From NCBI GenBank assembly GCA_017307355.1, contig JAFKFG010000006.1:1-64000 (forward strand): DNA of 64,000 nucleotides, given 5' to 3'. Made by a program: the position numbers and the translations under genes. Positions 1 through 8,717 of the stretch are shown here, in pieces (position 1 is the first letter of the stretch; each line of letters starts with the position of its first letter). The notes beneath the pieces were generated by a model. The model did no database searches, was not told the DNA's origin, and saw nothing but the letters and a program-made list of their open reading frames with translations. This DNA is from Alphaproteobacteria bacterium. Its GTDB lineage: Bacteria > Pseudomonadota > Alphaproteobacteria > Micropepsales > Micropepsaceae.

Positions 1-1326
1 GGCGAACCCGGCGCGGAGACCTGGCTAAACGGTTCCAACGAATATACCGGCAACACCGGCGTGTGGACGCAGATCACCGCCGACCCGGTCGCCAATCTGG
101 CCTATCTGCCGGTGGAATCTCCCACCTCCGACTTCTATGGCGGCAAGCGTCCTGGCAACGGCCTTTACGGCAACAGCCTGGTGGCGGTGGATTTGGATAC
201 CGGCAAGCCCAAATGGCATTTCCAGTTCATCCATCACGAGATCTGGGACTATGACATGTCCTCGGCGCCGCTGCTGATGGACATCAATGTCGATGGCAAA
301 GCGATCAAGGCGGTCGCAAACCCGTCCAAGATGGGCTTCCTCTATGTGTTCGACCGCATCACCGGCAAGCCGGTGTGGCCGATCCCGGAAAAGAAGGTGG
401 AGAAGGGCAATGCGCCCGGCGAATGGTATTCGCCGACCCAGCCCATTCCGTCCAAGCCCAAAGCGTACACCCGCAACGGCACTTCGATCGAAGAGTTAAT
501 CGACTTCACGCCGGAACTGCGTGCCGAAGCCGTCGAGATGCTCAAGAAATACAAACTCGGCCCGATCTACACCCCACCGGTCGTGTCCAACTTGAATGGT
601 CCAATCGCAACTTTCACCAGCGGCACCGCGACGGGCGGCACCAACTGGCCGGGCGGATCTTTCAATCCGGAGAACCACACCGTTTATGTTTATGGATGCA
701 ACGCCTGTATTGCATTTACAGGGCTCGTGCCGCCACCGCCGGGCTTCACTGACCTGCCTTATGTCAACGGCCTGGCCGGACAGCCCGTGGTGATGGTCAA
801 TGCCGCCGGCACCAACCAGGGCGCAGATGCTACGCCCGCGCCCAAGCAGCCGGCATCGCCCGGCCCGAGCCGGAGCACGGCTCCCCGGCCTGTGATCCGT
901 GGATTGCCGCTGGTACGGCCGCCTTATGGCACCATCAGCGCGATCAACCTGGATAAGGGAGATATTGTCTGGCAGGTCGCGCATGGCGACACGCCGGACA
1001 ACATCCGCAACAATCCGGCTTTGAAGGGCCTCAACATTCCCCGCACCGGCCAGGCAAGCCAGAATATTGGTACACTGGTGACCAAGAATCTGGTGATCGC
1101 TGGCGATGGTCAAGTGACGACGACACCTGAGCATCCGCGTGGCGCGATGCTCCGAGCCTATGACCAGGCCACCGGCAAGGAAGTGGGCAATCTGTTGATG
1201 GCTGCGCCGCAGTCGGGCTCGCCCATGACCTATATGGTCAACGGCAAGCAGTACATCGTCGTGGCGATCTCGGGCGGCGACCACTCGGGCGAGTACATCG
1301 CATATACTTTGCCTGATAACGGCTAG
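1..1326 (+). CDS. PQQ-dependent dehydrogenase, C-terminal part (5' end outside window)
   Basis: The reading frame is open from base 1 and ends with TAG at 1326, giving about 441 residues of a quinoprotein alcohol/glucose dehydrogenase. The propeller-blade segments are recognisable: VDLDTGKPKWHFQ, then HHEIWDYDMSSAPLL, then GFLYVFDRITGKPVWPI, and near the end PRGAMLRAYDQATGKEVG. These match PQQ-binding beta-propeller enzymes, which oxidise sugars or alcohols in the periplasm and pass electrons to quinone or cytochrome. A Cys pair (GCNAC, about 693-710) is followed by a Pro/Ala-rich insert (about 725-925) that breaks the propeller repeat. The substrate cannot be told from this fragment. Confidence 0.9.
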   Translation, partial: GEPGAETWLNGSNEYTGNTGVWTQITADPVANLAYLPVESPTSDFYGGKRPGNGLYGNSLVAVDLDTGKPKWHFQFIHHEIWDYDMSSAPLLMDINVDGKAIKAVANPSKMGFLYVFDRITGKPVWPIPEKKVEKGNAPGEWYSPTQPIPSKPKAYTRNGTSIEELIDFTPELRAEAVEMLKKYKLGPIYTPPVVSNLNGPIATFTSGTATGGTNWPGGSFNPENHTVYVYGCNACIAFTGLVPPPPGFTDLPYVNGLAGQPVVMVNAAGTNQGADATPAPKQPASPGPSRSTAPRPVIRGLPLVRPPYGTISAINLDKGDIVWQVAHGDTPDNIRNNPALKGLNIPRTGQASQNIGTLVTKNLVIAGDGQVTTTPEHPRGAMLRAYDQATGKEVGNLLMAAPQSGSPMTYMVNGKQYIVVAISGGDHSGEYIAYTLPDNG

Positions 1327-1345
1327 TCGGATATTCCATGAATGA

Positions 1346-1380
1346 GAAGCGGCTCCGGTAAAACGGGGCCGTTTTCTTTT
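1346..1380 (+). terminator. Rho-independent terminator after the PQQ dehydrogenase
   Basis: A 9-bp stem (AGCGGCTCC at 1348-1356 with GGGGCCGTT at 1365-1373, two wobble pairs) closes an 8-base loop and runs into a T-rich tract up to 1380. It lies 20 bases after the stop codon and ahead of the aldo/keto reductase gene. Confidence 0.75.
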
Positions 1381-1448
1381 GTGTCCCGCACTGGAACTAA
1401 TGCGGCGTGGGGCCTATTTCAGTCCCATCACCCCAGAAGGATAAGCCC

Positions 1449-2309
1449 ATGGTCAGCGCAGCAAAGTCCGGCATATTCGCCATCGGCGGTAAAGCGAACG
1501 TCCATCGCCTGGGCTTCGGGGCCATGCGGATCGTGGGCGATGGCGTGTGGGGACCGCCCAAAGACAAAGCGGAAGCGATCGCGACTTTGAAGCGGGTGCC
1601 GGAATTGGGCGTCGATTTCATCGATACCGCCGATGCCTATGGTCCCGAGATTTCCGAGAATCTGCTGCATGAAGCGCTTTATCCCTATGACGGACTTTTG
1701 ATTGCGACCAAGGGCGGGCTCACCCGCTCGGGCCCCAACCGCTGGTCGCCCAAGGGTGATCCGGATTATCTGATCGGTGCCGCCAAAAAGAGCCGCGACC
1801 GGCTCAAGGTGGAGACAATCGCGCTCTGGCAATTGCACCGCATCGACCCCGATGTGCCGCGGGACGAGCAATTCTCCGCGATCAGGACATTGCTGGATGA
1901 CGGCGTGATCGCGCAGGCGGGCCTCAGCGAAGTTTCGGTGGACGAGATCGAGGCGGCGCGCAAATTCTTCCCCGTCGCAACGGTGCAGAACCAATATAAT
2001 CTGGTCACGCGCGGCAGCGAGGATGTGCTGGATCATTGCGCAAAGCACGGCATCGGCTTTATTCCCTGGTATCCCCTGGCCGCGGGCGATCTGGCCCAGC
2101 CAGGCTCCTTGCTGGATGGGATCGCCAAAAAGCACAACGCCACACCCGCCCAGATCGCGCTCGCCTGGGTCTTGAAGCGCAGCCCGGTGATGCTGCCCAT
2201 TCCCGGCACCGGCAAGGTCAAGCATCTGGAAGAGAATGTCGCGGCGGCGGATATCGTGCTCAGCGACGAAGATTTCGCGGCACTGGATAAGGAAGGGCGC
2301 CGGCGGTAA
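1449..2309 (+). CDS. Aldo/keto reductase
   Basis: A 286-residue protein of the aldo/keto reductase superfamily, cytosolic NAD(P)H-dependent carbonyl reductases. The catalytic tetrad is visible: Asp59 and Tyr64 in FIDTADAYG, Lys88 in ATKGG, His130 in WQLHRID. A Gly-rich start (GFGAMRIVG) and the C-terminal nucleotide-binding stretch [15 protein letters not shown] fit the family. The ATG at 1449 is preferred over the in-frame GTG at 1407 because AGAAGG (1435-1440) sits 8 bases before it. The gene stands alone and is convergent with opgH, whose stop is 5 bases away. The substrate is unknown; the closest general type is the small oxidoreductases of the YajO/Tas kind. Confidence 0.9.
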   Translation: MVSAAKSGIFAIGGKANVHRLGFGAMRIVGDGVWGPPKDKAEAIATLKRVPELGVDFIDTADAYGPEISENLLHEALYPYDGLLIATKGGLTRSGPNRWSPKGDPDYLIGAAKKSRDRLKVETIALWQLHRIDPDVPRDEQFSAIRTLLDDGVIAQAGLSEVSVDEIEAARKFFPVATVQNQYNLVTRGSEDVLDHCAKHGIGFIPWYPLAAGDLAQPGSLLDGIAKKHNATPAQIALAWVLKRSPVMLPIPGTGKVKHLEENVAAADIVLSDEDFAALDKEGRRR

Positions 2310-2314
2310 TTCGC

Positions 2315-4384
2315 TCAGGCGCCAGGAACTGGCCTCGGAAAATCGGCGTCACCCGCGCGGGGCGCGGCGAGCGGGAAGATCGCAGCCCCTTCGATATTGT
2401 GCGCCGGCTGGAAAGGCGTGCCCGCCAGTGCGGCGATGCTCTCCGAATCCGACAGCAACGCCACCCAATCCTGGCGGCTGAAGGCTTTGGTGCCGCCGCG
2501 GCGCGCGGCATCCGCCAGCGCGGTCAGTTTTTCGCGCGCGCTTTCGTCCGGCGGCGGGACTTCTTCCAGAAGCTTCAGATGCAGCGCGCGGGTCTCGGGA
2601 TCGTCCAGCACCAGCTGCCGGAAATCCACGCTCTGCTTCACCGCTTCGCGCTTGGCCAGAAGCTGATGGGCGCGCTTGAGAACCGGGATCACGCCCGTCT
2701 CGCTGGGCACCAGGAAAAGATTGTCGCGCGCCAGCGCCGCGCCCAATTTCAGGCTCGACGTGATCTGGACCAGGGGAATGGTGAGGATCAGGCCCAAAAG
2801 CAGCGGCACGAACCATTCCAGGCTGTCGGGCGCGAAACGATAGAGCAGGGCGGCCGACACGATGCCGATCAAGGTGTGCGGCCAATATTCCCGGAACACC
2901 AGCCAGAAAGGCAGCGCGCGGTCGTCGCGCGTCTGGGTGCCCCAGCCGGTGGCGCGTCCGATCACGATGTTGAAGATGAACCAGCTATGCACCAGCATCA
3001 CCACCGGCGCGAACAAGGTGGCGAAGATGCTTTCCAGCACCACCGAGCGCAGGATATTGGCCACCCCGCCATGCGCCTTCACCTGGGCGGGCTCGGCCAG
3101 AAGCACCATCAGCGCCAGCAATTTCGGGGCATAGAGCAAGACCAAGGTGGCGGTGACCAATTGCAGCAGCGGCACCGATTGCGACACCGACAAGGCCAGC
3201 TCCGGATGGCGTCCGGCAAACGCGAAGGGCTCGACGCCCTGGGGAATGAACATTTCCAGGGTCGACACCACCAGCAGCAACAGCCAGAGCGGCGACGCCA
3301 GATACGACATGATCCCCATCGCCAGGTGCAGGCGTGAGGGCAGTTTCAATCCTTGCGCCAGGATGATGCGGGCATGCTGCAGATTGCCCTGGGCCCAGCG
3401 GCGGTCGCGCTTGAGATGATCGTAAGCGGTGGGCGGCGGTTCTTCGTAGCTGCCGGTGAGGTCCGGTGCCATCCACACGTCCCATCCGGCCCGCTGCAGG
3501 AAGGCGGCTTCGACGAAATCGTGACTCATGATCTCGCCGCCGAAGGGCGGGCGCCCGGGCAGCTTGGGCAAGCCGCCATGCTGCTGGAATGCGCGCACGC
3601 GGATGATGGCGTTATGGCCCCAATAATTGCCTTGCCCGCCTTGCAGCCAGGCCAGCCCCGCATTGTAGGTCCCGCCATAGGCACTGGACGCGAATTGCTG
3701 GATGCGCGCGAACAGGGTGCTGCGGCCGACCAAGGTTGCCGGCGCCTGGATCAGGGCGGCGCCGGGATTGGCATCCATCAGCCGGACCAGTGACGCCAGC
3801 GTCTCGCCGCTCATCAGGCTGTCGGCGTCCAGCACCACCATGTAATCGTAATGCGATCCCCAATTCTCGCAGAAGTCCTGGATGTTGCCGCTCTTGCGGC
3901 CGATGTTGCGATGACGGTGGCGGTAATAGACGCGCGCATCCGGTTCCAGGCTGGCGCGCAATTTCTGCCAGGCTACTTCCTCGGCGATCCAGTTGCCGGG
4001 TTCGGTGGAATCGCTGAGGATGAAAAAATCGAAGCCGCCCGTGGCCGCCACCGAATCGAAGATGGCCTGCACGCCGGAGAAGACCCGGTCCACATCCTCG
4101 TTATAGACCGGCATCAGGATCGCAGTGCGCGAGGAGGAAGGCGCGGTTCCTTCCGCCAATGGCAGCAGCTTGGCGCCGGTCAGCCGCGCGAAGGCGCCGA
4201 ACACCGCCATCCAGAAAGAGACGGTGATCCAGCCGAACAGGATGGCGAACAGGCTGAGAAACAGGAATTCCAGCAGATCGATGCCGTCAACCTGCAGAAC
4301 CTGGTAAAGTTTCGACACCGCCGCGGCGGTGGAAACAAGAACCAGGAACAGAAAACACCATCGCCGGGCAGCGATGTCAGACAC
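2315..4384 (-). CDS. opgH: Glucan biosynthesis glucosyltransferase H (OpgH/MdoH)
   Basis: An inner-membrane GT2 enzyme that polymerises UDP-glucose into the backbone of osmoregulated periplasmic glucans. Two N-terminal membrane segments (about 10-30 and 38-66) precede the GT2 domain: MPVYNEDVDRVF (about 91), the Asp motif VLDADS (183-189), HDFVEAA (288), and KRDRRWAQGN (325), with several C-terminal membrane segments. It starts at GTG 4384 inside GTGTCTGA, overlapping the stop of a 69-codon upstream frame. An in-frame TAA lies only about 18 bases upstream, so no longer start exists in this frame. The cytoplasmic N-terminal extension typical of OpgH is absent here and may be encoded by the upstream frame. 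It is divergent from opgG. Confidence 0.92.
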   Translation of the reverse strand: MSDIAARRWCFLFLVLVSTAAAVSKLYQVLQVDGIDLLEFLFLSLFAILFGWITVSFWMAVFGAFARLTGAKLLPLAEGTAPSSSRTAILMPVYNEDVDRVFSGVQAIFDSVAATGGFDFFILSDSTEPGNWIAEEVAWQKLRASLEPDARVYYRHRHRNIGRKSGNIQDFCENWGSHYDYMVVLDADSLMSGETLASLVRLMDANPGAALIQAPATLVGRSTLFARIQQFASSAYGGTYNAGLAWLQGGQGNYWGHNAIIRVRAFQQHGGLPKLPGRPPFGGEIMSHDFVEAAFLQRAGWDVWMAPDLTGSYEEPPPTAYDHLKRDRRWAQGNLQHARIILAQGLKLPSRLHLAMGIMSYLASPLWLLLLVVSTLEMFIPQGVEPFAFAGRHPELALSVSQSVPLLQLVTATLVLLYAPKLLALMVLLAEPAQVKAHGGVANILRSVVLESIFATLFAPVVMLVHSWFIFNIVIGRATGWGTQTRDDRALPFWLVFREYWPHTLIGIVSAALLYRFAPDSLEWFVPLLLGLILTIPLVQITSSLKLGAALARDNLFLVPSETGVIPVLKRAHQLLAKREAVKQSVDFRQLVLDDPETRALHLKLLEEVPPPDESAREKLTALADAARRGGTKAFSRQDWVALLSDSESIAALAGTPFQPAHNIEGAAIFPLAAPRAGDADFPRPVPGA

Positions 4385-4586
4385 GGCGCTTGGTGGTCGT
4401 GCTTATCGGGGCAGGAAGGGTCGGCGCGGTTTCGGCCATCAGCCAGTTCAGGCTGGCCGTCGCCAGGCGGGCGAGGGTCCAGGGCACGACGGGTTGGGCC
4501 AGCATGGGGGTCGGACGGCGCGGCGGAATGCTAGCGGGGACAACTTCACCCTGGAAAAGATGTATGTCGCGGTCCATGAAAGCCAT
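4377..4586 (-). CDS. Small ORF overlapping opgH start; resembles the missing OpgH N-terminus
   Basis: A 69-residue frame (ATG 4586, TGA 4377) whose last eight bases hold the GTG start of opgH, so the two are translationally coupled or were once one gene. Its sequence is Pro/Ala-rich with PPRRPTPMLAQ, similar in style to the soluble N-terminal tail that normally precedes the first OpgH membrane helix. It has no membrane segment and no recognised domain. A single +1 shift near 4384-4400 would fuse it to OpgH. It could be a split gene, a programmed or accidental frameshift, or a sequencing error. The Shine-Dalgarno-like AAAGAG before the ATG is weak. Confidence 0.5.
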   Translation of the reverse strand: MAFMDRDIHLFQGEVVPASIPPRRPTPMLAQPVVPWTLARLATASLNWLMAETAPTLPAPISTTTKRRV

Positions 4587-4750
4587 GCTCTTTGAACGAT
4601 CGGGATTTGATCAAAATGGCCAAACATTACGGCGAAATCATGGATCGGGCGGGGTGATTCCGGGGCCCTTAAACGCCCTCCTGGCGTCCGGCTCCGCCCA
4701 AACTTTTCCATCTTTGCCCCTTTTATTCCCCCGCGCATCCGGAGCTTTCC
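4587..4750. promoter_or_regulatory. Divergent opgH/opgG promoter region
   Basis: About 165 bases separate the two divergent glucan genes, so both promoters should lie here. No confident -35/-10 pair was picked. GGAG at 4740-4743 is the ribosome binding site of opgG. Confidence 0.45.
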
Positions 4751-6343
4751 ATGATCGACCGACGCTTCCTGCTGGCAGCCTTCGCGGCCGCCGGCGCCCT
4801 GCCGACGCTGCCGGCCTTCGGCGCGCCGAAAGCCGCGCCCAAAGCGGCGCCCACGGGGCTCCGTTTTGGGTCACCCCATGCTTTCAGCTTCGAGGAGCTC
4901 AAGGCGCAGGCCAAAAAGCTGGCGGGCCGCCCCTATCAGCCGTCCGAGCCCCCGGCCAAGGCCATCATCGAGGGGGTGGATTTCGACAAGGTGCAGAAAA
5001 TCCGCTTCCGCCCGGAGGACGCCCTGTGGCGCGGCGTCGCGGGGACCGATCCGATCGCTTTCTTCCACCTCAACAAATATTCCGCCGACCCGGTGACCAT
5101 TTACGCCCTGCAGGCGGACGTGTCGGGGGGGCAGAATGCCCGCGAGGTGCTCTACAGCCCGGATTATTTCGATTACAGCACCTCGGGCCTCGACCCCAAG
5201 CCGTTGGAAAAGCTGGGTTTTGCCGGGTTCCGGGTGCTGGAAAGCCAGACCTCGCCCATCGACTGGCTGGCCTTCCAGGGGGCGAGCTATTTCCGCTCCT
5301 CCGGCCAGGACGGCCAATATGGGGCCTCGGCCCGGGGCATCGCCATCAACACCGCCCTCTCCACGGCGGAAGAGTTTCCCCGCTTCACCAAATTCTGGCT
5401 GGGGCAGAGCGGGTCGGCGGCCACCGTCTATGCCCTCTTGGAAGGTCCCAGCGTCACCGGCGCCTATAAATTCGACTGTGTGAAGAATGCGGCAGCCCAG
5501 GGCGGCGCCGTGGTGATGAATGTCCATTGCAATATCTTCTTCCGCGCCAACATCACGCGCCTGGGCGTCGCGCCGCTCACCAGCATGTACTGGTATGGCG
5601 AGAATGAACGGACCAAGGCCGCCGACTGGCGCCCGGAAATTCACGACAATGACGGGCTGGCGATCTGGAACGGCAAGGGCGAGCGCATCTGGCGTCCCCT
5701 GATCGATCCGCCCCAGCTTCAGACCAATTCCTTCGCCGACAACAATCCCAAAGGCTTCGGCCTGATGCAGCGGGATCGCGACTTCGCCAATTACCAGGAT
5801 GACGGCGCCTTCTATGATCGACGTCCCGGCATCTGGGTGGAACCGCGCGGCAATTGGGGCAAGGGTTCCGTGCAGCTGGTGGAAATTCCCACCGACGACG
5901 AGATCCATGACAATATCGTCGCCTATTGGCGGCCGGACGAGCCGGTGAAGAGCGGCGACAGCCTCAGCTTCGATTACCGTCTCTACTGGCAGAATGCCGA
6001 ACCCAATTATCCCAAGACCATCGCGCGCGCCGTCGCCACCCGCATCGGGCGCGGCGGCATGCCGGGACAGAATCCCTGGCCGGTCAACAAGCGCAAATTC
6101 GCCATCGACTGGCAGGGCGGCACGCTGAACGAATTGCAGCAGCGCTACGACCTGACGCCAGTGATCAATGTCTCCAACGGCAAGGCCGAAGGCGCCTATG
6201 TGATCAAGGTGGTGGGAACGGACCGCTGGCGCTCGCTGTTCGACATCACCGTCGACGGCAAGGGGCCCATCGATCTGCGCTGCTATCTCAAGCTGGGCGA
6301 CAAGACCCTCACCGAGACATGGATCTATCAGTATTTCCCGTAA
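4751..6343 (+). CDS. opgG: Periplasmic glucan biosynthesis protein OpgG/OpgD (MdoG family)
   Basis: A 530-residue periplasmic protein needed for synthesis or branching of osmoregulated periplasmic glucans. It starts with a Tat-like signal (MIDRRFLLAAFAAAGALP, ending near FGAPKA), which is more typical of OpgD; OpgG usually uses a Sec signal, so either name is possible. The mature part begins with FSFEELKAQAKKLAGRPY and continues with features of the family, such as VDFDKVQKIRFRPEDALW, FRSSGQDGQYGASARGIAINT and the C-terminal Ig-like region with VAYWRPDEPVKSGD. The family's usual length is 510-550. The ATG has GGAG 7 bases upstream. It is divergent from opgH, and its last 35 bases overlap the convergent lipoprotein gene. 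Confidence 0.92.
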   Translation: MIDRRFLLAAFAAAGALPTLPAFGAPKAAPKAAPTGLRFGSPHAFSFEELKAQAKKLAGRPYQPSEPPAKAIIEGVDFDKVQKIRFRPEDALWRGVAGTDPIAFFHLNKYSADPVTIYALQADVSGGQNAREVLYSPDYFDYSTSGLDPKPLEKLGFAGFRVLESQTSPIDWLAFQGASYFRSSGQDGQYGASARGIAINTALSTAEEFPRFTKFWLGQSGSAATVYALLEGPSVTGAYKFDCVKNAAAQGGAVVMNVHCNIFFRANITRLGVAPLTSMYWYGENERTKAADWRPEIHDNDGLAIWNGKGERIWRPLIDPPQLQTNSFADNNPKGFGLMQRDRDFANYQDDGAFYDRRPGIWVEPRGNWGKGSVQLVEIPTDDEIHDNIVAYWRPDEPVKSGDSLSFDYRLYWQNAEPNYPKTIARAVATRIGRGGMPGQNPWPVNKRKFAIDWQGGTLNELQQRYDLTPVINVSNGKAEGAYVIKVVGTDRWRSLFDITVDGKGPIDLRCYLKLGDKTLTETWIYQYFP

Positions 6344-6998
6344 AGCCCAGCTCGTTCGGAATGCCGCGGGCGATGTTGCCCACCGACAGCGATTTCTGAT
6401 CCGCATTGGGCGGCACCAGGTCGCCCGACTCCCAGGAGAAGAAGAGCAGGATCGTGTGATTGGTCTGGTGCGAGAAGCCGTATTGCGGATCGGTGGTGGC
6501 GATCAGCTTGCCGGTCTTGGCGTCGTATCCGGTGGCGATGAATTTGGCCACGCCCTTGTCCTGGGCGGTCTTGAACAGCGCGATCTCCGGTACGGAAACG
6601 GACGTACCCACCGGCAAGGCCGGCAATTGCAAGGCCGGAATGCCGATCAGCAACGATTTCTCGTCGGTGGACAGCGCGCCCGATGACACGTTGACGATGG
6701 CCTGGGCCTGGGCGCGGTCGTCCACCAGGGCAAGGCCCTGGCGCAGGAACTGGGTGCGGATGGCGTTCAGGGCATAGCCATCGTCATAGCCCTGGAAATA
6801 TTGGCGGTCGATGTAGACGCGGGTTCCCTTGGGGATCGACAGCGACAGATCGGCGGCGGCACGATCGGCGGCGGTGGAAATCAGCAACTGCTCGGTGGCG
6901 GTGCGCTGGGGAACGCTGGAGCGTTCGGTGGTGCAGGCTGCCAGCAAAAAGCCCGCCGCCAGGCATGGCAAACAACGCAACAGGAATTGAGGCGGCAT
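6309..6998 (-). CDS. Putative lipoprotein, DUF6655-like
   Basis: A 229-residue protein with a lipoprotein signal: MPPQFLLRCLPCLAAGFLLAAC, lipobox LAAC at about 19-22. The mature part starts TTERSSVPQRTATEQLLIS and holds TRVYIDRQYFQGYDD and PEIALFKTAQDKGVAKF, which I associate with DUF6655 envelope proteins of unknown function. The ATG at 6998 is chosen because the signal peptide begins there and AGAAAGG lies about 11 bases upstream; an in-frame start at 7040 would add 14 residues with no signal character. The 3' end overlaps opgG convergently by 35 bases. Confidence 0.8.
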   Translation of the reverse strand: MPPQFLLRCLPCLAAGFLLAACTTERSSVPQRTATEQLLISTAADRAAADLSLSIPKGTRVYIDRQYFQGYDDGYALNAIRTQFLRQGLALVDDRAQAQAIVNVSSGALSTDEKSLLIGIPALQLPALPVGTSVSVPEIALFKTAQDKGVAKFIATGYDAKTGKLIATTDPQYGFSHQTNHTILLFFSWESGDLVPPNADQKSLSVGNIARGIPNELGFTGNTDRSMSR

Positions 6999-7082
6999 AT
7001 GCCGGCGACCTTTCTCCCCAACCCGCGCAGGTTTTGACATAGCCGCGCGGGAACTTGAACAGAGATTCCGGATTAAAAAAAT

Positions 7083-7802
7083 TTACAGCGCCAAGCGCGT
7101 CGCCAGATAGAGAAGTCCCGCGCCCATCAAAGTGGCAATCGTCGTCCAGAGGCGGGGAAAAGCGCGCTGGCTTCCCGGCAGAAGATCGCAGGCGCCGATG
7201 TAGAGAAAGAAACCGGAAAATCCCGCCAGCAATAGTTCCAGCCATGCGCGCGGCGGCGCGATCAAAAGACTCAAACCCGCGCCCACCAGCGGCGCCAACG
7301 CATCCACCACCAGCCAAGTCAGGGCGGTTTTGCGTTCGCCGCCATTGCGCACCACCACATTGACGGTGTTGAGGCCGTCGGAAAAATCATGCACCAGCAC
7401 GGCGGTGGCGACCACGAAACCGATCGCTTCGCCGGCCTGGAAGGCGATGCCGATGGCGAAACCATCGAGCAAGCTGTGCGCCGAGAAACTGCCGGCGCCG
7501 ATGCGGCCGCGCCAGCTTTTGCCATCGGTGCCGGTCTTCCCCCCTTGCAGGCTGACCAGCCGGTCGAACAGCAGATAGAGAAAGAATCCGCAGGCAGCGG
7601 CGGTCACCACCAGGCGCGGCGGATGCGCGCCCATGCTCAAGGCTTCGGGCAGAAGATCGAAGAAGGCGACCGCGATCACGGCGCCGGCGCTGAACCCCAG
7701 GATCAGGTGCAGGCGCTCGCGAAGGCCGAGCGCGGTCAGCCCGCCCAGCATGGTCGCGGCGGAGGCGGCCACCGCGATCGTCATCACCCAAAGCGCCGTC
7801 AT
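7083..7802 (-). CDS. ZIP family metal transporter
   Basis: A 239-residue integral membrane protein with about eight hydrophobic segments, the size and plan of short bacterial ZIP (zinc/iron) permeases. Both metal-site helices are visible: HSLLDGFAIGIAFQ (TM4) and HDFSDGLNTVNVV (TM5), where His, Asp and Asn/Glu line the transport path in the family. A short hydrophilic loop with GGKTGTDGK lies between TM3 and TM4. It probably imports Zn2+ or a similar divalent cation. It sits next to a broken zinc-metallopeptidase gene and a His-rich secreted protein, which suggests a metal theme; that link is inference. Confidence 0.9.
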   Translation of the reverse strand: MTALWVMTIAVAASAATMLGGLTALGLRERLHLILGFSAGAVIAVAFFDLLPEALSMGAHPPRLVVTAAACGFFLYLLFDRLVSLQGGKTGTDGKSWRGRIGAGSFSAHSLLDGFAIGIAFQAGEAIGFVVATAVLVHDFSDGLNTVNVVVRNGGERKTALTWLVVDALAPLVGAGLSLLIAPPRAWLELLLAGFSGFFLYIGACDLLPGSQRAFPRLWTTIATLMGAGLLYLATRLAL

Positions 7803-7926
7803 GGCTCCGCCCCTCCTTCCCGGCTTCTAGCTCATGGCGGTGCCAGCGGCGAGAGCTTCATCGGACAGGCGCGGGATATAGCCTCCCCGCCCCGGGCGGG
7901 CTAGAAGCCTGTGCAGGATTTGCGCG

Positions 7927-8625
7927 ATGCAGCTTTTTGCATGCCAGGCCTGCGGCCAGCGTCTCTATTTCGAGAATGTCCGCTGCGAGCATTGCCATCG
8001 CAACCTGGGCTATTTGCCCGACCTGGGTACGCTGTCGGCGCTGGAGCCCGAGCCCGGCGGCGGCCGGCGGGTGCTGGCGGCGCCGCAAAAGGCCTATAAA
8101 TTTTGCGACAATGCGCGCCATGGCGTCTGCAACTGGATGCTGGCCGCCGATGATGCGGTGCGCGAAGAGGTGTGCGAAGCGATGGGCCCTATCGCACCTT
8201 GCTGGGCCATTTCCGCCACGAGAGCCGGCATTATTTCTGGGACCGGCGCCCGATCCCCGGCGGTTGGCGGCCTTTCGCGCGCTGTTCGGTGACGAGCGCG
8301 CCGATTATGCCAACGCCTTGAAGATGCATTACGCGCAAGGCGCGCCGCCGGGCTGGCAGGCGCATTATCTGCACATCATCGACACGCTGGAGACGGCGCG
8401 CGCCTTCGGCATGAGCGTCGCCGCGCGCAAGACCACCACGCGGACCGATTTCGATCCCTACCGGGCGGCGGACATGGCGCAGTTGATCGACGCCTGGCTA
8501 CCCATCACCTTCACCGTCAACAGCCTCAACCGCTCGATGGGCCAGCCCGATCTTTATCCCTTCGTGCTGGCGCCCGGCGCCATCGCCAAGCCGGCTTCAT
8601 TCGCGCCCTGGTGCATCCCGGTTAA
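7927..8625 (+). pseudogene. Decayed zinc-binding metallopeptidase gene with several deletions and frameshifts
   Basis: The start is intact: MQLFACQACGQRLYFENVRC and FCDNARHGVCNW, two zinc-ribbon-like Cys sets of the zinc-binding metallopeptidase family. Family-typical pieces then follow in different frames. LAADDAVREE joins two segments that are normally about 100 residues apart. YRTLLGHFRHESRHYFWDR (with HExxH) is one frame off after 8190. RLAAFRALFGDERADYA is in another frame. GWQAHYLHIIDTLETARAFG lacks the segment that normally precedes AHYLHI. VNSLNRSMGQPDLYPFVLAP continues, and a last shift near 8591 leads to the natural end, TAA 8623-8625. At least three indels change frame and two deletions keep it. 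No active enzyme is expected. Confidence 0.8.
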
Positions 8626-8670
8626 CCATAAGGCGCCGCAGTGCTTTTTCCGGTGGCTGCTAGGAGGGAT

Positions 8671-8687
8671 TGTACCAAATTGGTACA
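8671..8687. promoter_or_regulatory. Perfect 17-bp palindrome, likely operator
   Basis: TGTACCAA-A-TTGGTACA is an 8-bp perfect inverted repeat around one base. It lies 31 bases before the GTG start and 17 bases before the Shine-Dalgarno of the His-rich secreted protein, where a repressor site would be expected. The cognate regulator is not in the window. Confidence 0.55.
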
Positions 8688-8717
8688 GTGCGCCGGCGGC
8701 TGAAGGAGATCTTTGTC

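Noticed and set aside
1407..1448. Upstream GTG start for the aldo/keto reductase
   Set aside because: The ATG at 1449 has a well-spaced AGAAGG, and the extra 14 residues look unrelated to the family.
4704..4730. A third ECF-type promoter (GGGAATAAA on the minus strand)
   Set aside because: The -35-like box matches, but 12 bases on there is GGAAAA rather than CCGGTA, so it is probably chance.
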